DNA of 64,000 bases from Rutidosis leptorrhynchoides (lineage: Eukaryota; Streptophyta; Magnoliopsida; Asterales; Asteraceae). The notes beneath the pieces are model-generated. The model made no database searches. It was given only the letters and a program-made list of their open reading frames with translations, and had not been told where the DNA came from. The DNA is taken from positions 76,898,001-76,962,000 of the forward strand of contig NC_092339.1 in the NCBI RefSeq assembly GCF_046630445.1, given 5' to 3'. The position numbers and the translations under genes were made by a program. Positions 13,525 to 25,150 of this stretch are shown here, in pieces (within the stretch, counting starts at the first letter, position 1; the number at the start of each line of letters is the position of its first letter).

Positions 13525-13935
13525 TTATACTTTAATTTTAATGAAAGGTTCTACACCTTCGCAGACTTCATGATCCGCTTTTGCCGCAAGCCTTTCTTCA
13601 ATTGTTCCTTCCAAGAACTCATCCATAAACTCAGCGACCTTATCAGCTTTAGCATTTGCGCCACTAATTTTGTCGATCCATGCAAGCTGAGGAATAGTAT
13701 CCTCAAAATAGAAATGAGTGACGACCTCTAAATGGGCCTGCGAAACCTTTTTAAACTTCTTCCCTGCCTCCCCACTATTATACTTCCTCCCAAATGTCGC
13801 TCGACATGAAACACCATTTGTATGCTAAGAGATCAAATCGCTCAAATTCACAACCTTATTGCATGACCATAACTTTTCAATTTCACTTACAGTAAGCGAA
13901 TCATCATAAAACTGAAAGCTGTAAAGCATGTGAAG
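13525..13935 (-). pseudogene. Cytochrome P450 (CYP71-like) gene fragment
   Basis: The minus-strand translation gives stretches typical of plant CYP71-clan P450s: VNLSDL upstream, then GRKYNSGEAGKKFKK, then IPQLAWIDKISGANAKADKV and EFMDEFLEGTIEE, ending in a stop at 13525-13527. The order matches the mid-region of CYP71 enzymes (functional members read like VNLSEL...LTND..CR..GRKY...DYIPWLAWIDKI). The heme-binding Cys region, the I-helix and the N-terminal membrane anchor are missing. An in-frame stop follows VNLSDLIS where intact genes continue, so the piece is dead. It lies between two LTRs that point away from each other, so it is a remnant of host DNA or a captured fragment. Confidence 0.72.
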
Positions 13936-14353
13936 GCGATAAGTTTTGACATTCCAATCAAACCGAGTCCAACCCAAAAGTAACAAGGCTTTATAATACT
14001 CGAAACATCCACCCCACCAAACACCTGCACAACAAATAATGGCTAGACGGCTTCATATCGACAGAACTTAGTAAAATAAATCCACTAACGTTCTTCTTTC
14101 AGTAATAACCAAATGCAAGAAGACCAAATTGTCAATTGCACTTGCAGCTTTTATAGTATTTGATAGATAAGCTCTGCATTTGACCCATCTACTTGAAAAA
14201 GGGTCCACATGGGCTGTGTGGTATCTCAAACAGGTAGAACATAATCTCTACCATTAACAGCAGAGCCATAAAGCATGCAATTTTCCCAACCCAATTTTTC
14301 TAACCTACAATTGTTTCAGTTTCACTATTTCGATTTCGCTCTAACATAATCTG
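13936..14353. other. Unassigned stretch between the P450 fragment and the LTR
   Basis: No frame or repeat that I can support. It may include further decayed P450 or intron sequence, since it lies directly upstream of the P450 fragment on the minus strand. Confidence 0.3.
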
Positions 14354-15302
14354 TGATGACCTGGAACTTTTTGACCAAATTTAAACTTAATCTTTAACGT
14401 TTCCGACACGGTAAGCAAAGTCTGTAAAGTTGAATCTCAAAAATTTTGAACTATTCAATTACCTTTTGATTTTTCTCAACGATTCACGAACAATTATAGG
14501 TAAATAGATACATATATATACCATAACTTGAAAACGTAACAAAGTGTTGAGTATATGATACTGTGCAAAAAACTTATTGGTTTGATTATCTGATTGATAT
14601 ATTTAGATACAGAGTTAAAAGATTATGCCAAACGATTGAATTAAAAGATAATTATTGAGTCCCTTAAGGATTATGATATTATTACGGGTCTCTGTTGTAA
14701 GGTCCACGTTGATTTGGGAAATCATTCATTCTTAACGGTATTAGGAATAAATGATAAAGTGTTTGTTTAAATAATGTAATTTGGACACATACAATAATAA
14801 GGAATATCAACTGTTGGAATTAGATATATGAATAACTTGCGATATGTATTTTAAAACGTGTTTATTAATATCGAAAATATATATTTAACAATACGATAAA
14901 ATATAATATTAACTTGGTCATAAAAACGAATTGTTATTATATATATATTAACAAATAGCGAGACGATGATTTATAGAAGTAAATGATCAAAATACTCAAA
15001 AGTTTAAGATATACTTTGAGTGGTATAGTTTAGGGATAATTTAAGGCTATATTTTGACAAAGGTACGTGACACGAAATGTAAAATACAAGTTTTCTCAGC
15101 GTACGAAAGGACATTTGAAAAACCGGAACCAGGACATAAGTTGAGTGATGACGTACGACTTATCGGAACAAAAATTACAAGTCAACTATGCATGTGAATT
15201 TAATATAATATATAATTAATTATATAAATTAAATATATTATATATATTATATAAAATTATGTCGACAAACAAAAAGTTAAAAGTTTGTAAGCTGGATCAG
15301 AG

Positions 15303-15380
15303 GGCCATGCGATCGCATGGCCTTGAAGCACAAATCCCATGCGATCGCATGGGGTGCTTTTTCAGAAAAGGTTCTATAAA
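15303..15380 (+). promoter_or_regulatory. Paired perfect palindromes followed by TATAAA
   Basis: GGCCATGCGATCGCATGGCC (15303-15322, 20 bp, perfect) and CCCATGCGATCGCATGGG (15336-15353, 18 bp, perfect) share the core CCATGCGATCGCATGG and are 13 nt apart. The second ends 21 nt before TATAAA (15375-15380). The AT-rich block 15196-15257 lies just upstream. The TATA role is inferred; the palindromes are certain. Confidence 0.7.
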
Positions 15381-15432
15381 TTGCACGATTTCAGTTCTCA
15401 CACTCTTAATATTACTCCTAAGTATTTATTTA

Positions 15433-15433
<1 letters not shown>

Positions 15434-15492
<59 letters not shown>
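15434..15492 (+). repeat. (ATT)n microsatellite in the LTR
   Basis: Uninterrupted ATT trinucleotide repeat of about 58 bp directly downstream of the inferred promoter. It produces leucine- and tyrosine-run frames that are artefacts. Confidence 0.95.
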
Positions 15493-17167
15493 GATTAATA
15501 TTATTATTAATCTTATTATTATTAGTATTATTAATTAGTATTATACATAAAATACTACGACGAGGTTATGAGCGTGTCACCTTCAAAATGGGTTTTCGAG
15601 CGAGATAGAGCTAAGGAAATTATGGGTAATGTTCGGGGGTATATTTATGAATCAAACCTAGTGTTTATCATCTCCGTTACGTCTACGTACTTTTCTACAA
15701 TATTGAATCTCAATATTAATACGTAAGCATTTATATTTTATATTTTATAAATTAATAGTGTATACATACTAGTGCTCGAGTGTATATATTTATACATGCT
15801 TGTATGCTAAATTTCGTCGTTAAACATTTTATAATAAATCACGAATCAAATACATATATTACGGGTAAAAGGTATATGATATACATGTTTTCAGAAAGCT
15901 GGCGAAAAATCAATAACTTTTCATTTAGATATCGAATAGTTTCGAGGAACGAATCAAAAGATATGGTCAACTGAATTATAATTGACATTAATTGGAATTG
16001 CTTTTTGAATCTGCAATTAATACTTAAACAACTTGTTTACGAGATTGATAAAATAGATTTTTGAATATTATCAACCGAGTAAATGAATCCTTATATAAGG
16101 TATGTCTCGTTTGTTGAACTATTGTCAAAATTGACTTTTTGAAACAACTTGAATAACTTTTGTATGTCAATTTCGAGCATTAGGATTGTGATACACTATG
16201 ACCTGACCTAGCTTGATAGACATTTATTGACCAATATATGTTCTCTAGGTTGAGATCTACGATTATTTGATATACCGAGTTTCGGTCACATTACGATGAA
16301 CAACTTTATGTGCTGCTAAGGTGAGTTTCATTTGCTCCCTTTTTAATTGCTTTTGCAATCTATATTTTTGGGCTGAGAATACATGCACTTTATTTTAAAC
16401 GCAATGGATACAAGTACATACTAAATTCTACACTGAGTTTGAACCGAAAATCCCTTAGCTTTGGTAACTGTTAACTGCCAGTTATAAGAACCGGTGGACG
16501 CGAGTAGTAGTATATGGATCCATAGGGCTTGATATCCCCGTCCGAGCTAGAGCACTAGCCTTTTAACGGACGTATGCTATTTGAGAAGCGTACACGTTGG
16601 TTTGCGTGTATTATTAAGATGATTATACAAAGGGTACAAATTATATATACGTTAAGTTTAGTTACCAGGGTGCTCAATTTCGTAGAATATTTTGATAAAC
16701 GTTTCTGGATGAAACAACTGAAATCTTGTGATCCATCTTTATGTACAGATTATGTGAAACATACAAACTATGAACTCACCAACCTTTGTGTTGACACTTG
16801 TTAGCATGTTTATTCTCAGGTTCCCTAGAAGTCTTCCGCTGTTTGCTTATATGATAGACAAGCTATGTGCATGGAGTCTTATATGGCATATTTTTCAAGA
16901 AAACATTGCATTCACCAATTCATCATCATGTACCTTATTTTGACTGCATTATCAACGGAAGTACTATTGTAAACTATTATATACGGTGATTGTCTATATG
17001 TAGAAATCATCAGATGTCGAAAACCTTTGAATTAAATATTCATTTATGGTGTGCCTTTTCAAAAGAATGCAATGTTTACAAAACGTATCATATAGAGGTC
17101 AAATACCTCGTAATGAAATCAATGAATGACGTGTTCGTCCATATGGATTTGGATCGATCGTCACAGT

Positions 17168-17179
17168 TGGTATCAGAGC
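17168..17179 (+). other. Primer binding site, initiator tRNA-Met type
   Basis: TGGTATCAGAGC begins 2 nt after the LTR end CACA, the standard initiator-Met primer site of many plant Gypsy and Copia elements. Confidence 0.85.
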
Positions 17180-20100
17180 GTTGGTCCTAGTGAACCAGGT
17201 CTTGTATAAGTGTGTCTAACTGATAGTTGTTAGGATGCATTAGTAAGTCTGGACTTCGACTGTGTCTGCATGTCAAAAGTTTTGCTTATCATTTCTTGTC
17301 AGAAATTACCTGTCTATCATCTTAAGTCTAAACGCGTCTTATTGCATTGATTGCATAAATAGTATATAGACAAAATTCATATCTTGGCATATCTATTACA
17401 GCAAACTTTGACTGCCATCTTCCGAAAATTTCTCCGTAATTTACGGGATTTTGGTATTATATATACATATGTAAATTATGTATTGAAGAGTACCAATCTA
17501 AATTCTATAATCTATTTCATATCAAAAATCATCTCTCTAATTATACAAGATGGATCTCGTATCTAGTTCAAATTTCTTAAATTCCGACAGCTATTCCGAT
17601 ATAGATATTCAACTGAATTCCGAAGACAGTGTAACCGGAATGGATCAACCAATTAGCCATCATCTATTCTGGATGAATTGGGAATGGGTTCGTAGCTAAC
17701 TTAATTATTGGAGACAAGAAGAAAGCGATCCCTTCCATCCACCACATTGCCCTCTTGGCGAAGAACCTGAAGCACTTACCGACGAACCTGTTCGAGACAC
17801 CATTTTCTCTCTCATTTCCAGAGTATCTCGTCATGACCATATACTATCTCAAATTCTGGATCTTATTCATCCGCTCGTCCGAACCGCCAATCATCCCGGT
17901 GTAGTAGAAGAAGTCAACGAGCTTCGTGCTCGGGTAGTGGCTTTGGAGAATATGGTGCAAAGGTTACAAACACCAGCAGCATCACCGGCATCAACAGTAC
18001 CACCGACAACAACACCAACAGTACCATTACCACCACTAACAACATCCGCATCGCAAACCTCAACTTCACAATCTGTTCCACGAGCATCAACGTCATACGC
18101 ACCGTAGTTACCAAGAAATACCAGCAACAATAACCGATGAAGTATTAACTCATTTCCCCTGAAGAAATTTTATGTATATTTAATATATATAAATTTTAAA
18201 ACCATCATAAATCTTTTCGTACTAAGCTATTATGTATGAATTGAAAAAGGGTAAATACTACTCGGTTAAATTCATATTATTAATGTGCTATGATGTACAT
18301 CCTTCGATAACAACTTAACCTTGTTAACTACAATCTCTGTTTCAACGCAATGAATTCCATTTCCTAATAAACCAAGTGTATTATTCAATTACATAATTGA
18401 TTCTACATTTTCATTTTCGATGTACTCGAAACTTTCCAGAAAACATCATCTGTGCCTTGTAAGGTTCACAAAAATTTCCCGAGCATCAACATCCTTCACC
18501 AAGGAATAAGAATAAATAATGAAGTATTGATTTCATTAGTGAGATACTCCGCAAAGATTATGTAATCTCTAATGTTTTAGAGATCATTTATTTCTAAGTC
18601 AAGCTGAAAATCAAATGAGCTTAATATGATATTAACTCATTAAATCTGTATTACATCTGAAGAAAATATACATACATATATTTTCATAAAGACGGTAATA
18701 AAAATTCTTTTGTACAAAATATTAATTGTGAAATCTTTAACGGGTAGGTAATACTCGGGAAATATATAAGTTCACAATTAAGATGTTACACTGTACATTC
18801 TTCAACTTTGATTAAAAAAAAATTTATTAACAATGCTCACAATGATATACAATCGTTTTCATACAAATTCAATTACATATTCTGATATTGACGGATCATA
18901 ATCCAAGTCATAACTCTAAACCGGTGAAATCATTCTTAGATCTCTACATCTTTCAAAGCTATACTTTGACTTCAAAACTGTGAAAAATCCTTTAGTATTG
19001 TTTTTACCAAAAATAACCTTGCAGTTCCTTTTCAAAGTATCCAGTATTATCAACCATTCAACCAGTCAACGACAACCTTTCAGACTTGAAACTTTGGTAT
19101 ATACGTTTTTGTTACCGGGGAACTTTTTTGTTCCACCACATTAGCAGTAAATTTACCAACAACTTCATTTATCCTTGACCTTTCGAAAAACCCATATACT
19201 CATTGAAACCCTATCATGTACTCATCCACATCTTGTAACAATAATTGTCATACCAACTACCGGGAATTAGCAATCAGTATTTCGAATTTCGCAGCAATTC
19301 TACGCCAACAGATATATATATATACATATAATGTCTATCTTCTAGACTTACATACTTCGAATGTGAAGTTTCTGAAAAACATCCCAAACTATGAACTAGC
19401 CCTCCGAATTTTGGAAAAATGCTGATGAAGCAGCAAAAACTGTAAACGACCTTAACAGTCAAAAGTTTGATGATAAATAATAGTATGGTGGTAAAGCTGA
19501 GAAAAAGAGAAGGTTTGGAACTGGAAAACGGATTGAGCAGACTATGAAGGAGGCTGTAGACAAATCACAAAGACGAAATCTACCTTCAAAGAATACAAAT
19601 GATTCAGTGTCTGCAGAAATCCTTAGCAAATACCTTGCTCCTTACTCTAAAACCTTTGCGGACAATATTTTTCATCATCATCTTATCTTAAATATTCTAA
19701 GATATCATCGTATCTTCCATTATAAATATCATCCATATTTCTGAAGATATTTTTATAATTATTCTTATCTGAAATCATTCATCTCTTCGCGCTATCTGTG
19801 TTACATTATAAAAGAAACTATTTTAGTTTCTAAAATCTGAAAAATTCGAAAAATGGATGTTTGAAGTAGTGTTGGGAACTGAAGCATGAATTAGTATAAT
19901 ATAATGACACTTGATCAACGTGATTATATTACAGTAAGTCATGCTGAGTTTCTAATGGAACGTGATAAAGGTTCACAGATCATACCCTCATCATGAACCA
20001 TGTTACATAACTCTTTCATTCTATTTAACCTCTAAACATATTAAGAAAATATTTTTCTTGATGATTCGGTTTTTTTCGAGGTATTCTGGTAATTTGACAA

Positions 20101-20525
20101 GTCAGATTATGCCATTACCGTTTCCTTCTTAGAACATTAATTATGTTCATTTCAAAATCCATACCTATGAATTTTAGACCATTATTCGCTTGACTTAAAG
20201 TCGGGAAGAGAAAACGAAAGCATGAAGCTCCGAAATATAATGGAAAATATAAAGCCCGAAAACAACCCCGAAATTACAAACCGTGTATATCAATGCGTAT
20301 AGCAATATAAAGACACGGGAGAATGAAAAACAATATAACCCCAAGGTAATAGTAGAAGAAAATAACCTCCTCTGGTGACAGATGAAAAAGAAGAATGAAT
20401 GATATGATAGCCAAGAAAATATCAAGAATCAGAACTAGATGAAGCATTTTCACAAATCTTTTGTAAGTATGAAATAAGAAAGAAGATTATAGGAGTGGTG
20501 AAAATAAATGAAACGGAAGAGGTTA
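17180..20525 (+). mobile_element. Interior of a pol-less (non-autonomous) LTR element
   Basis: About 3.3 kb between the primer site and the next LTR. I find no protease, RT, RNase H or integrase motif. The only coding-like stretch is the short remnant at 17550-18107. The rest is AT-rich with scattered short frames lacking domains. The layout (long LTRs, primer site, no pol) is that of a large non-autonomous LTR derivative that would depend on another element's proteins. It looks broken or reduced. Confidence 0.55.
17550..18107 (+). pseudogene. Remnant short ORF of the LTR element (accessory/gag-like)
   Basis: From ATG at 17550 the frame gives an acidic, Ser/Asp-rich N-terminus, a central segment with a heptad-like stretch (VVEEVNELRARVVALENMVQ) suggesting a short coiled coil, and a Thr/Ser/Pro-rich tail ending at 18107. 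No gag zinc knuckle is present. It looks like the small accessory ORF of a non-autonomous LTR element and has about one break. The function is unknown; the coiled coil is inference from the heptad pattern. Confidence 0.4.
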
Positions 20526-21680
20526 TGTAACGACCCAGAATTTTCCGATCGTTCTATACTTATGAGATTAATATTTACATAAATTAAACCTTACCAACAT
20601 AATAAGCAAATCCAAACTGTTGAGACTTATATTTTTGAAAAGAGTTTTACACAACGTTTGACCGTCCAATTTGACCGATGATATCACGAACTATATAACA
20701 CACGATAATTATACGATTATGTATATGTACATATCTATACATATTTAACATGATTTAAGGATGGTTTAACATTTCATTGTGAACTAACAACAATGAGTTA
20801 TAAGTATACTTTGAGACCATTAACTTAAGTTTTCAAAACGATAACTATATGTAACATTTTTTGACATATATACTTACAATCTATAATGTGTTGTGATTTA
20901 TGTCACCAATATGATTTAAGTGTAATGAGATTAATTTGTAACCAAAATAATCTTGATAAATATCGAACAAGTTTGGAGAAGTGTGGAGTGCACACTTGTT
21001 TGAACTTATCTTGATTATGACGGGGGTTCGGGGGCAGCGCCCCCGATAAGCGGGGTCCGAGCTAGAGCACTAGCCTTTTAACGGACGTATGCTATTTGAG
21101 AAGCGTACACGTTGGTTTGCGTGTATTATTAAGATGATTATACAAAGGGTACAAATTATATATACGTTAAGTTTAGTTACCAGGGTGCTCAATTTCGTAG
21201 AATATTTTGATAAACGTTTCTGGATGAAACAACTGAAATCTTGTGATCCATCTTTATATACAGATTATGTGAAACATACAAACTATGAACTCACCAACCT
21301 TTGTGTTGACACTTGTTAGCATGTTTATTCTCAGGTTCCCTAGAAGTCTTCCGCTGTTTGCTTATATGATAGACAAGCTATGTGCATGGAGTCTTATATG
21401 GCATATTTTTCAAGAAAACGTTGCATTCACCAATTCATCATCATGTACCTTATTTTGACTGCATTGTCAACGGAAGTACTATTGTAAACTATTATATACG
21501 GTGATTATCTATATGTAGAAATCATCAGATGTCGAAAACCTTTGAATTAAATATTCATTTATGGTGTGCCTTTTCAAAAGAATGCAATGTTTACAAAACG
21601 TATCATATAGAGGTCAAATACCTCGTAATGAAATCAATGAATGACGTGTTCGTCCATATGGATTTGGATCGATCGTCACA
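20526..21680 (+). repeat. Second, chimeric LTR (short)
   Basis: It starts TGTAACGACCCAGAA and ends CGTCACA, 1155 bp. The first 529 bp are only distantly related to the LTR at 14354, whereas 21055-21680 match 16540-17165 with about 4 substitutions and no indels. At the junction there is a GC-rich hairpin, GGGGGC-AGC-GCCCCC (about 21030-21045). After the end come 9 nt (GTTGGTATC) identical to the primer-site side of the first unit, which a normal 3' LTR should not have. Confidence 0.65.
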
Positions 21681-21752
21681 GTTGGTATCGATCGTCAATG
21701 AAATCAAGAATCATGCTTGCACTCTTCTGTAAAGATCTAAATTACTAAAAAC

Positions 21753-22189
21753 CACTGTTGCAAAACTCCCCGTCTCGAGCCGTCTCGACGCCCGTTGCGA
21801 CGGTTTGGTGACTAGCCCGTCCCGTCTCGAAGAAAACCGTCTAATATGACAGTTAACGGTCAAAATTCGGGTCAAAGTTGAAAAAAATCATGTCAAAGTC
21901 TCTCAAAATTCGGAAAATCCAGAAAGTCAGCAAAATCGGTCAAATTTATCGTATTTTAGTTTAAATTTTCAGTATTATATTAATGGTGATAGCAATTATG
22001 AGTACAAATTAGTCAATTAAAGTTTTTGACTTCAAAATATGTACACATATATACATTTATATACTTATATATTTAAAAGTCAACTTTGATCAACGTCCGT
22101 CTCGACCCCCATCTCGACCCCGTCTTGAACGTCTCGACCTTTTTAGGACCCGGCCGTCTCGACCCCGTCTCACGTCTTTTGCAACCTTG
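21753..22189. mobile_element. Non-autonomous hAT-type MITE
   Basis: A 437-bp element flanked by an exact 8-bp duplication CTAAAAAC (21745-21752 and 22190-22197), the hallmark of hAT insertions. The termini read CACTGTTGCAAAAC and, inverted, CAAGGTTGCAAAAG, followed on both sides by CCCGTCTCGA-type subterminal repeats. There is no coding capacity. It lies about 175 bp past the 3' end of the serpin coding region. Confidence 0.82.
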
Positions 22190-22365
22190 CTAAAAACAAT
22201 AGCTAGCGATCGAGAAACTAGTAATTCAAAACATAATACGGGAGATATTCACACAATAACATTTATTGCCACTAGTAAGATAGAAACATCACAGCATTCG
22301 TATACAAGCAAAAAGTACTACCATTACAAACCATCATACAGGTGCTAAAGTTTCAAAATACAAGT

Positions 22366-24273
22366 TCAACCAACACGAGGGTCAATTACCTGCCCCATAA
22401 ACAACACGACCCCAGTCAAATCTTCTCTAATCACAAACAAAAACGGATGATCCGCTACAAAGTCAACCTTATCATTAGTCATCAAAGCTCTCAACATTAC
22501 AACACCTGCAGAAGCTGCTGCAGCCTCTGTACCTTCTTCATTCACCTCCACAAAAGCCTTATGATGAATGCTCGAAACAAACAAGCTTTGACCAACAGGT
22601 GAATCCACCATTTCAGTCAAACCTTCTTCACCACCGAAAGGCAATACAAGCCCTAACTCCTTCAACATATCCGAAGCTTCAAACCCGAACGAGATCTTGA
22701 ACTTTGGGATCAAAAACTGCCCGACTTCCACTTTTTGACGTGGAATGTTTCTGTTCAAAAACTCAGATCCTGAACTTAATTTCTCGACTAAAGATGATAA
22801 ACCGTCTTTTGCATCTGGGAGATAAAAGTACATTGTGAATTGGCGTTTATCTTCGCCTTTTAAATAGGGAAGACCCAAGACTTTGAAACCGTCATATTCA
22901 CGCACGAATTGCTTTTTCTTGCTCGTCATGAATGGTAATTGAACTTTGCTACCATCAAGAAGGTGAAAGTCAGTGTCTTTAGTCTTTGACTGGTCAAACT
23001 TCTCACTCCAGGCTCCTTTGAAATAGACTGCATTTGCAAAAATGAGCCTGGTGGAACTCGTAACCGCACCAGCAGGAAGGATATCTTTAATAAGGCCATT
23101 CGTATGCTTATCAGCCCAGATATTCACTTCATTGGCTACCTCAACGGCCTACATTAACAAATTAGTACTAAAGGTTGGCAATAGCTTTCATAAACCTTCT
23201 ATATTTATTTTATATATATAATAAAGAACAATTTAAGAATGGGGAGAGATCCGTACACCACTAATTTTTAGCCATACATGATACACCACCAAACATGCTT
23301 TACACATGCTTTATAGTGTTGTAAAGTACAACATTATGCTTTATAGTGATCCATACAACACTGTAAAGCATGTTTGGTGGTGTATGGCTAAAAATTAGTG
23401 GTGTACGGATCATCATTTAAGAATCCCTAATTCCTATTGAACCTATTGAACCTAACATTTTAGGCTCATTTTCACTTGTTTATTCCTTTAAAAATAAACA
23501 CAGCGTTTAAAGGGGGCTTGAATTTACTTATGTAACAAAAATAATCAATAAGCAGATAACACTTGAATAAGCAATCCCAATCACTCCCTTAATCAAACTA
23601 ATCAAGTTTCATCATTTTGATTAGTTATATGTCAGTGTCTGTTAGGGTTTTGGAGTTTCCACTTCAAACTGAATCAAATCCAATTAAAGTTTTCAGCTTT
23701 TGTCTAATCATATAGTATGTCAACAAAATTAACAACACCCATAACAAATCTTGATCAAAAAGGCTAATAAATATATAAATTACCATATATACAGCAACAT
23801 TAACCTTATTATAACCCTAGATCCTGTAACATAATAATAAAAAGTAACTCTAATAAAAAAATGGAAATGAAAAAAGAACTGACCTTGGATTGAAAATCGA
23901 CTTGATTAGAAACGGCGTTATAAACAGTATCAACAACCTGTTTAAAAGACGGTTTAAGAGGAAGTGTTTGTTCAACCCAAACGCCGTTAACAAACGACAA
24001 ACGTGGGCCACCGCTTGGGGTACCGTCAGCAAAGATTAAAGACACAAGCTGAGACGACAGCTTATTGAGATCATCGATGGTTTTTGTTTTGAGAAAAGAT
24101 AGCATCTGGTCGAGTGTTTTGTTTTTGGAACCGGCGGCGATTAAGCCTAGAACTACGTGGAGCGAAAGAGGTGAGAAAACGATGTTGGAGTTGTGTGAGA
24201 TCTTGGTCAGCAGATGGTTTGCGAGTGTGATTGAAACATGGGTTTGATTGGTAATTGATTCTTGGATGTCCAT
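22366..24273 (-). CDS. Serpin (LR-type, Serpin1/ZX-like), two exons
   Basis: Exons are 23884-24273 (130 codons, ATG at 24273) and 22366-23148 (260 codons plus stop). The single phase-0 intron has AAG|GTCAGT and TGTAG|GCC sites, the usual plant serpin structure. The 390-residue protein is the family's normal length and lacks a signal peptide, so it is expected in the cytosol. The reactive-centre hinge reads [14 protein letters not shown], then M-L-R; counting 17 residues from the first hinge Glu places P1 at Arg350 with P1' Ala. Arabidopsis Serpin1 has Leu-Arg-Gly at this place and inhibits metacaspase 9 and RD21-type cysteine proteases, so a similar target range is likely by homology. The conserved F-x-A-D-H-P-F-L strand and the ending GQVIDP are present. 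No damage is seen. Confidence 0.95.
23241..23414. mobile_element. Mutator-like fold-back MITE in the serpin intron
   Basis: 174 bp flanked by an exact 10-bp repeat ATTTAAGAAT (23231-23240, 23415-23424). The arms (GATCCGTACACCACTAATTT and its complement, continuing to GCATGTTTGGTGG) form a long hairpin. A 9-10-bp duplication and long arms fit Mutator-like MITEs. Diverged end sequences of the same style (GTGGTGTACGAATCAT) occur at about 53912-53927 and 57408-57425. It lies wholly inside the intron and leaves the splice sites alone. Confidence 0.75.
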
Positions 24274-24609
24274 TTTTTGTGTTTTTGGAACAAAGATGGT
24301 GAACGGTTTGATTTTGATTTGTTAAGGTACGGTGGTCGGACGGTTTTAAAAGAGCGATTTGGTAACGACGTTAAGGAACGAACCTGGTGCTTGTACCACG
24401 TATCCGCATTTTTTTATTTTTAAGTTTAATATAGTTTGATTGATGATTGATAGAGATACAGGTGGCTCAATTATATTAACGAGTTGTTTACCCTCGCTTC
24501 GCGCCCGGGTTTCGATTTTCAATGTATTTTATTGCGTTTAGTTTAATGATGATGTCGTTGAAGCGCAACTCGAGTCGAACTAAAAGGTATAACCCCTAAA
24601 AGATTTAAA
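24274..24609 (-). promoter_or_regulatory. Serpin upstream region
   Basis: Sequence directly 5' of the serpin start on the minus strand. A TTTTAAAA at about 24343-24350 could serve as a TATA-like element; this is weak. The part beyond 24480 is GC-patchy and looks repetitive. Confidence 0.3.
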
Positions 24610-24639
24610 TGTTATTTTAAATTAACAATATAGGTGCAT

Positions 24640-25125
24640 CTCTGCGGGTGGAGAAAAATATAAAGGAAACCAAAAAAGAAAAAAGAAAAAAAAATTGTTA
24701 CAACGGGTAGAGAAAAATATAAATGAAACAATTGGTACTATTCATATTTTTTTGCCTAATAGATATTTGCTGCTGCTAATTATAAAAAAACCAGCGGTAC
24801 TATTCATATTTTTTGTTTAGTAGATATTTGCTGTGGGTGAAGAAAAATATAAAGGAAACTTAAAAAGGAAAAAAATGAGGAAAAAAACGGTTCCAAAAAA
24901 ATAATAATTAAATTTGCTACATTACCATGAATAGTACTGTTCACGTAAATAGTACTGTTCACGTAAAGAAACCAGCAGTGCTATTCATATTTTTTATTTA
25001 GTAGATATTTGCTGTGGGTAAAGAAAAATATAAAGGAAACTAAAAAAGGGAAAAAATGAGGAAAAAAGGGTCCAAAAAAAAAATAAAAATTAAGTTTGTT
25101 TGATACAGTATCATGAATAGTGTAA
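24640..25125 (+). repeat. Degenerate tandem repeat array
   Basis: The block TAGATATTTGCTGTGGGT(G/A)AAGAAAAATATAAAGGAAAC recurs with a spacing of about 183 bp (near 24820 and 25003), with partial copies near 24650 and 24760. A shorter 19-bp direct repeat (AATAGTACTGTTCACGTAA) lies at about 24933-24970. There is no coding. Confidence 0.7.
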
Positions 25126-25150
25126 GGTGTACAACCATTGTTGCGAGATG

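Larger units (their letters stand above)
14354..17165 (+). repeat. Long LTR (5' LTR) of a pol-less Gypsy-like unit
   Basis: It starts TGATGACC and ends CGTCACA, followed by a tRNA-iMet primer site 2 nt later, giving about 2.8 kb. This length and the primer suit the chromovirus (Tekay-like) branch of Ty3/Gypsy; the clade is inferred from LTR style alone. It holds two perfect palindromes (15303-15353), a TATAAA at 15375 and an (ATT)n tract. Its last 626 bp plus 9 nt of primer-site side are repeated almost exactly at 21055-21689. Confidence 0.75.

Noticed and set aside
15259-15608. Frames with poly-Tyr or poly-Leu runs
   Set aside because: Created by the (ATT)n microsatellite.
16574-16804. 76-codon frame repeated almost identically at 21089-21319
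   Set aside because: It lies inside the duplicated LTR block; conservation reflects the recent DNA copy, and no domain is seen.
17168-17179. tRNA-like words TGGTATCAGAGC (also 39364, 59712)
   Set aside because: These are primer sites just after LTRs, not tRNA genes; no cloverleaf around them.
20195-20425. 76-codon hydrophobic minus frame before the second LTR
   Set aside because: AT-rich interior of the pol-less unit; composition alone explains the hydrophobic residues.
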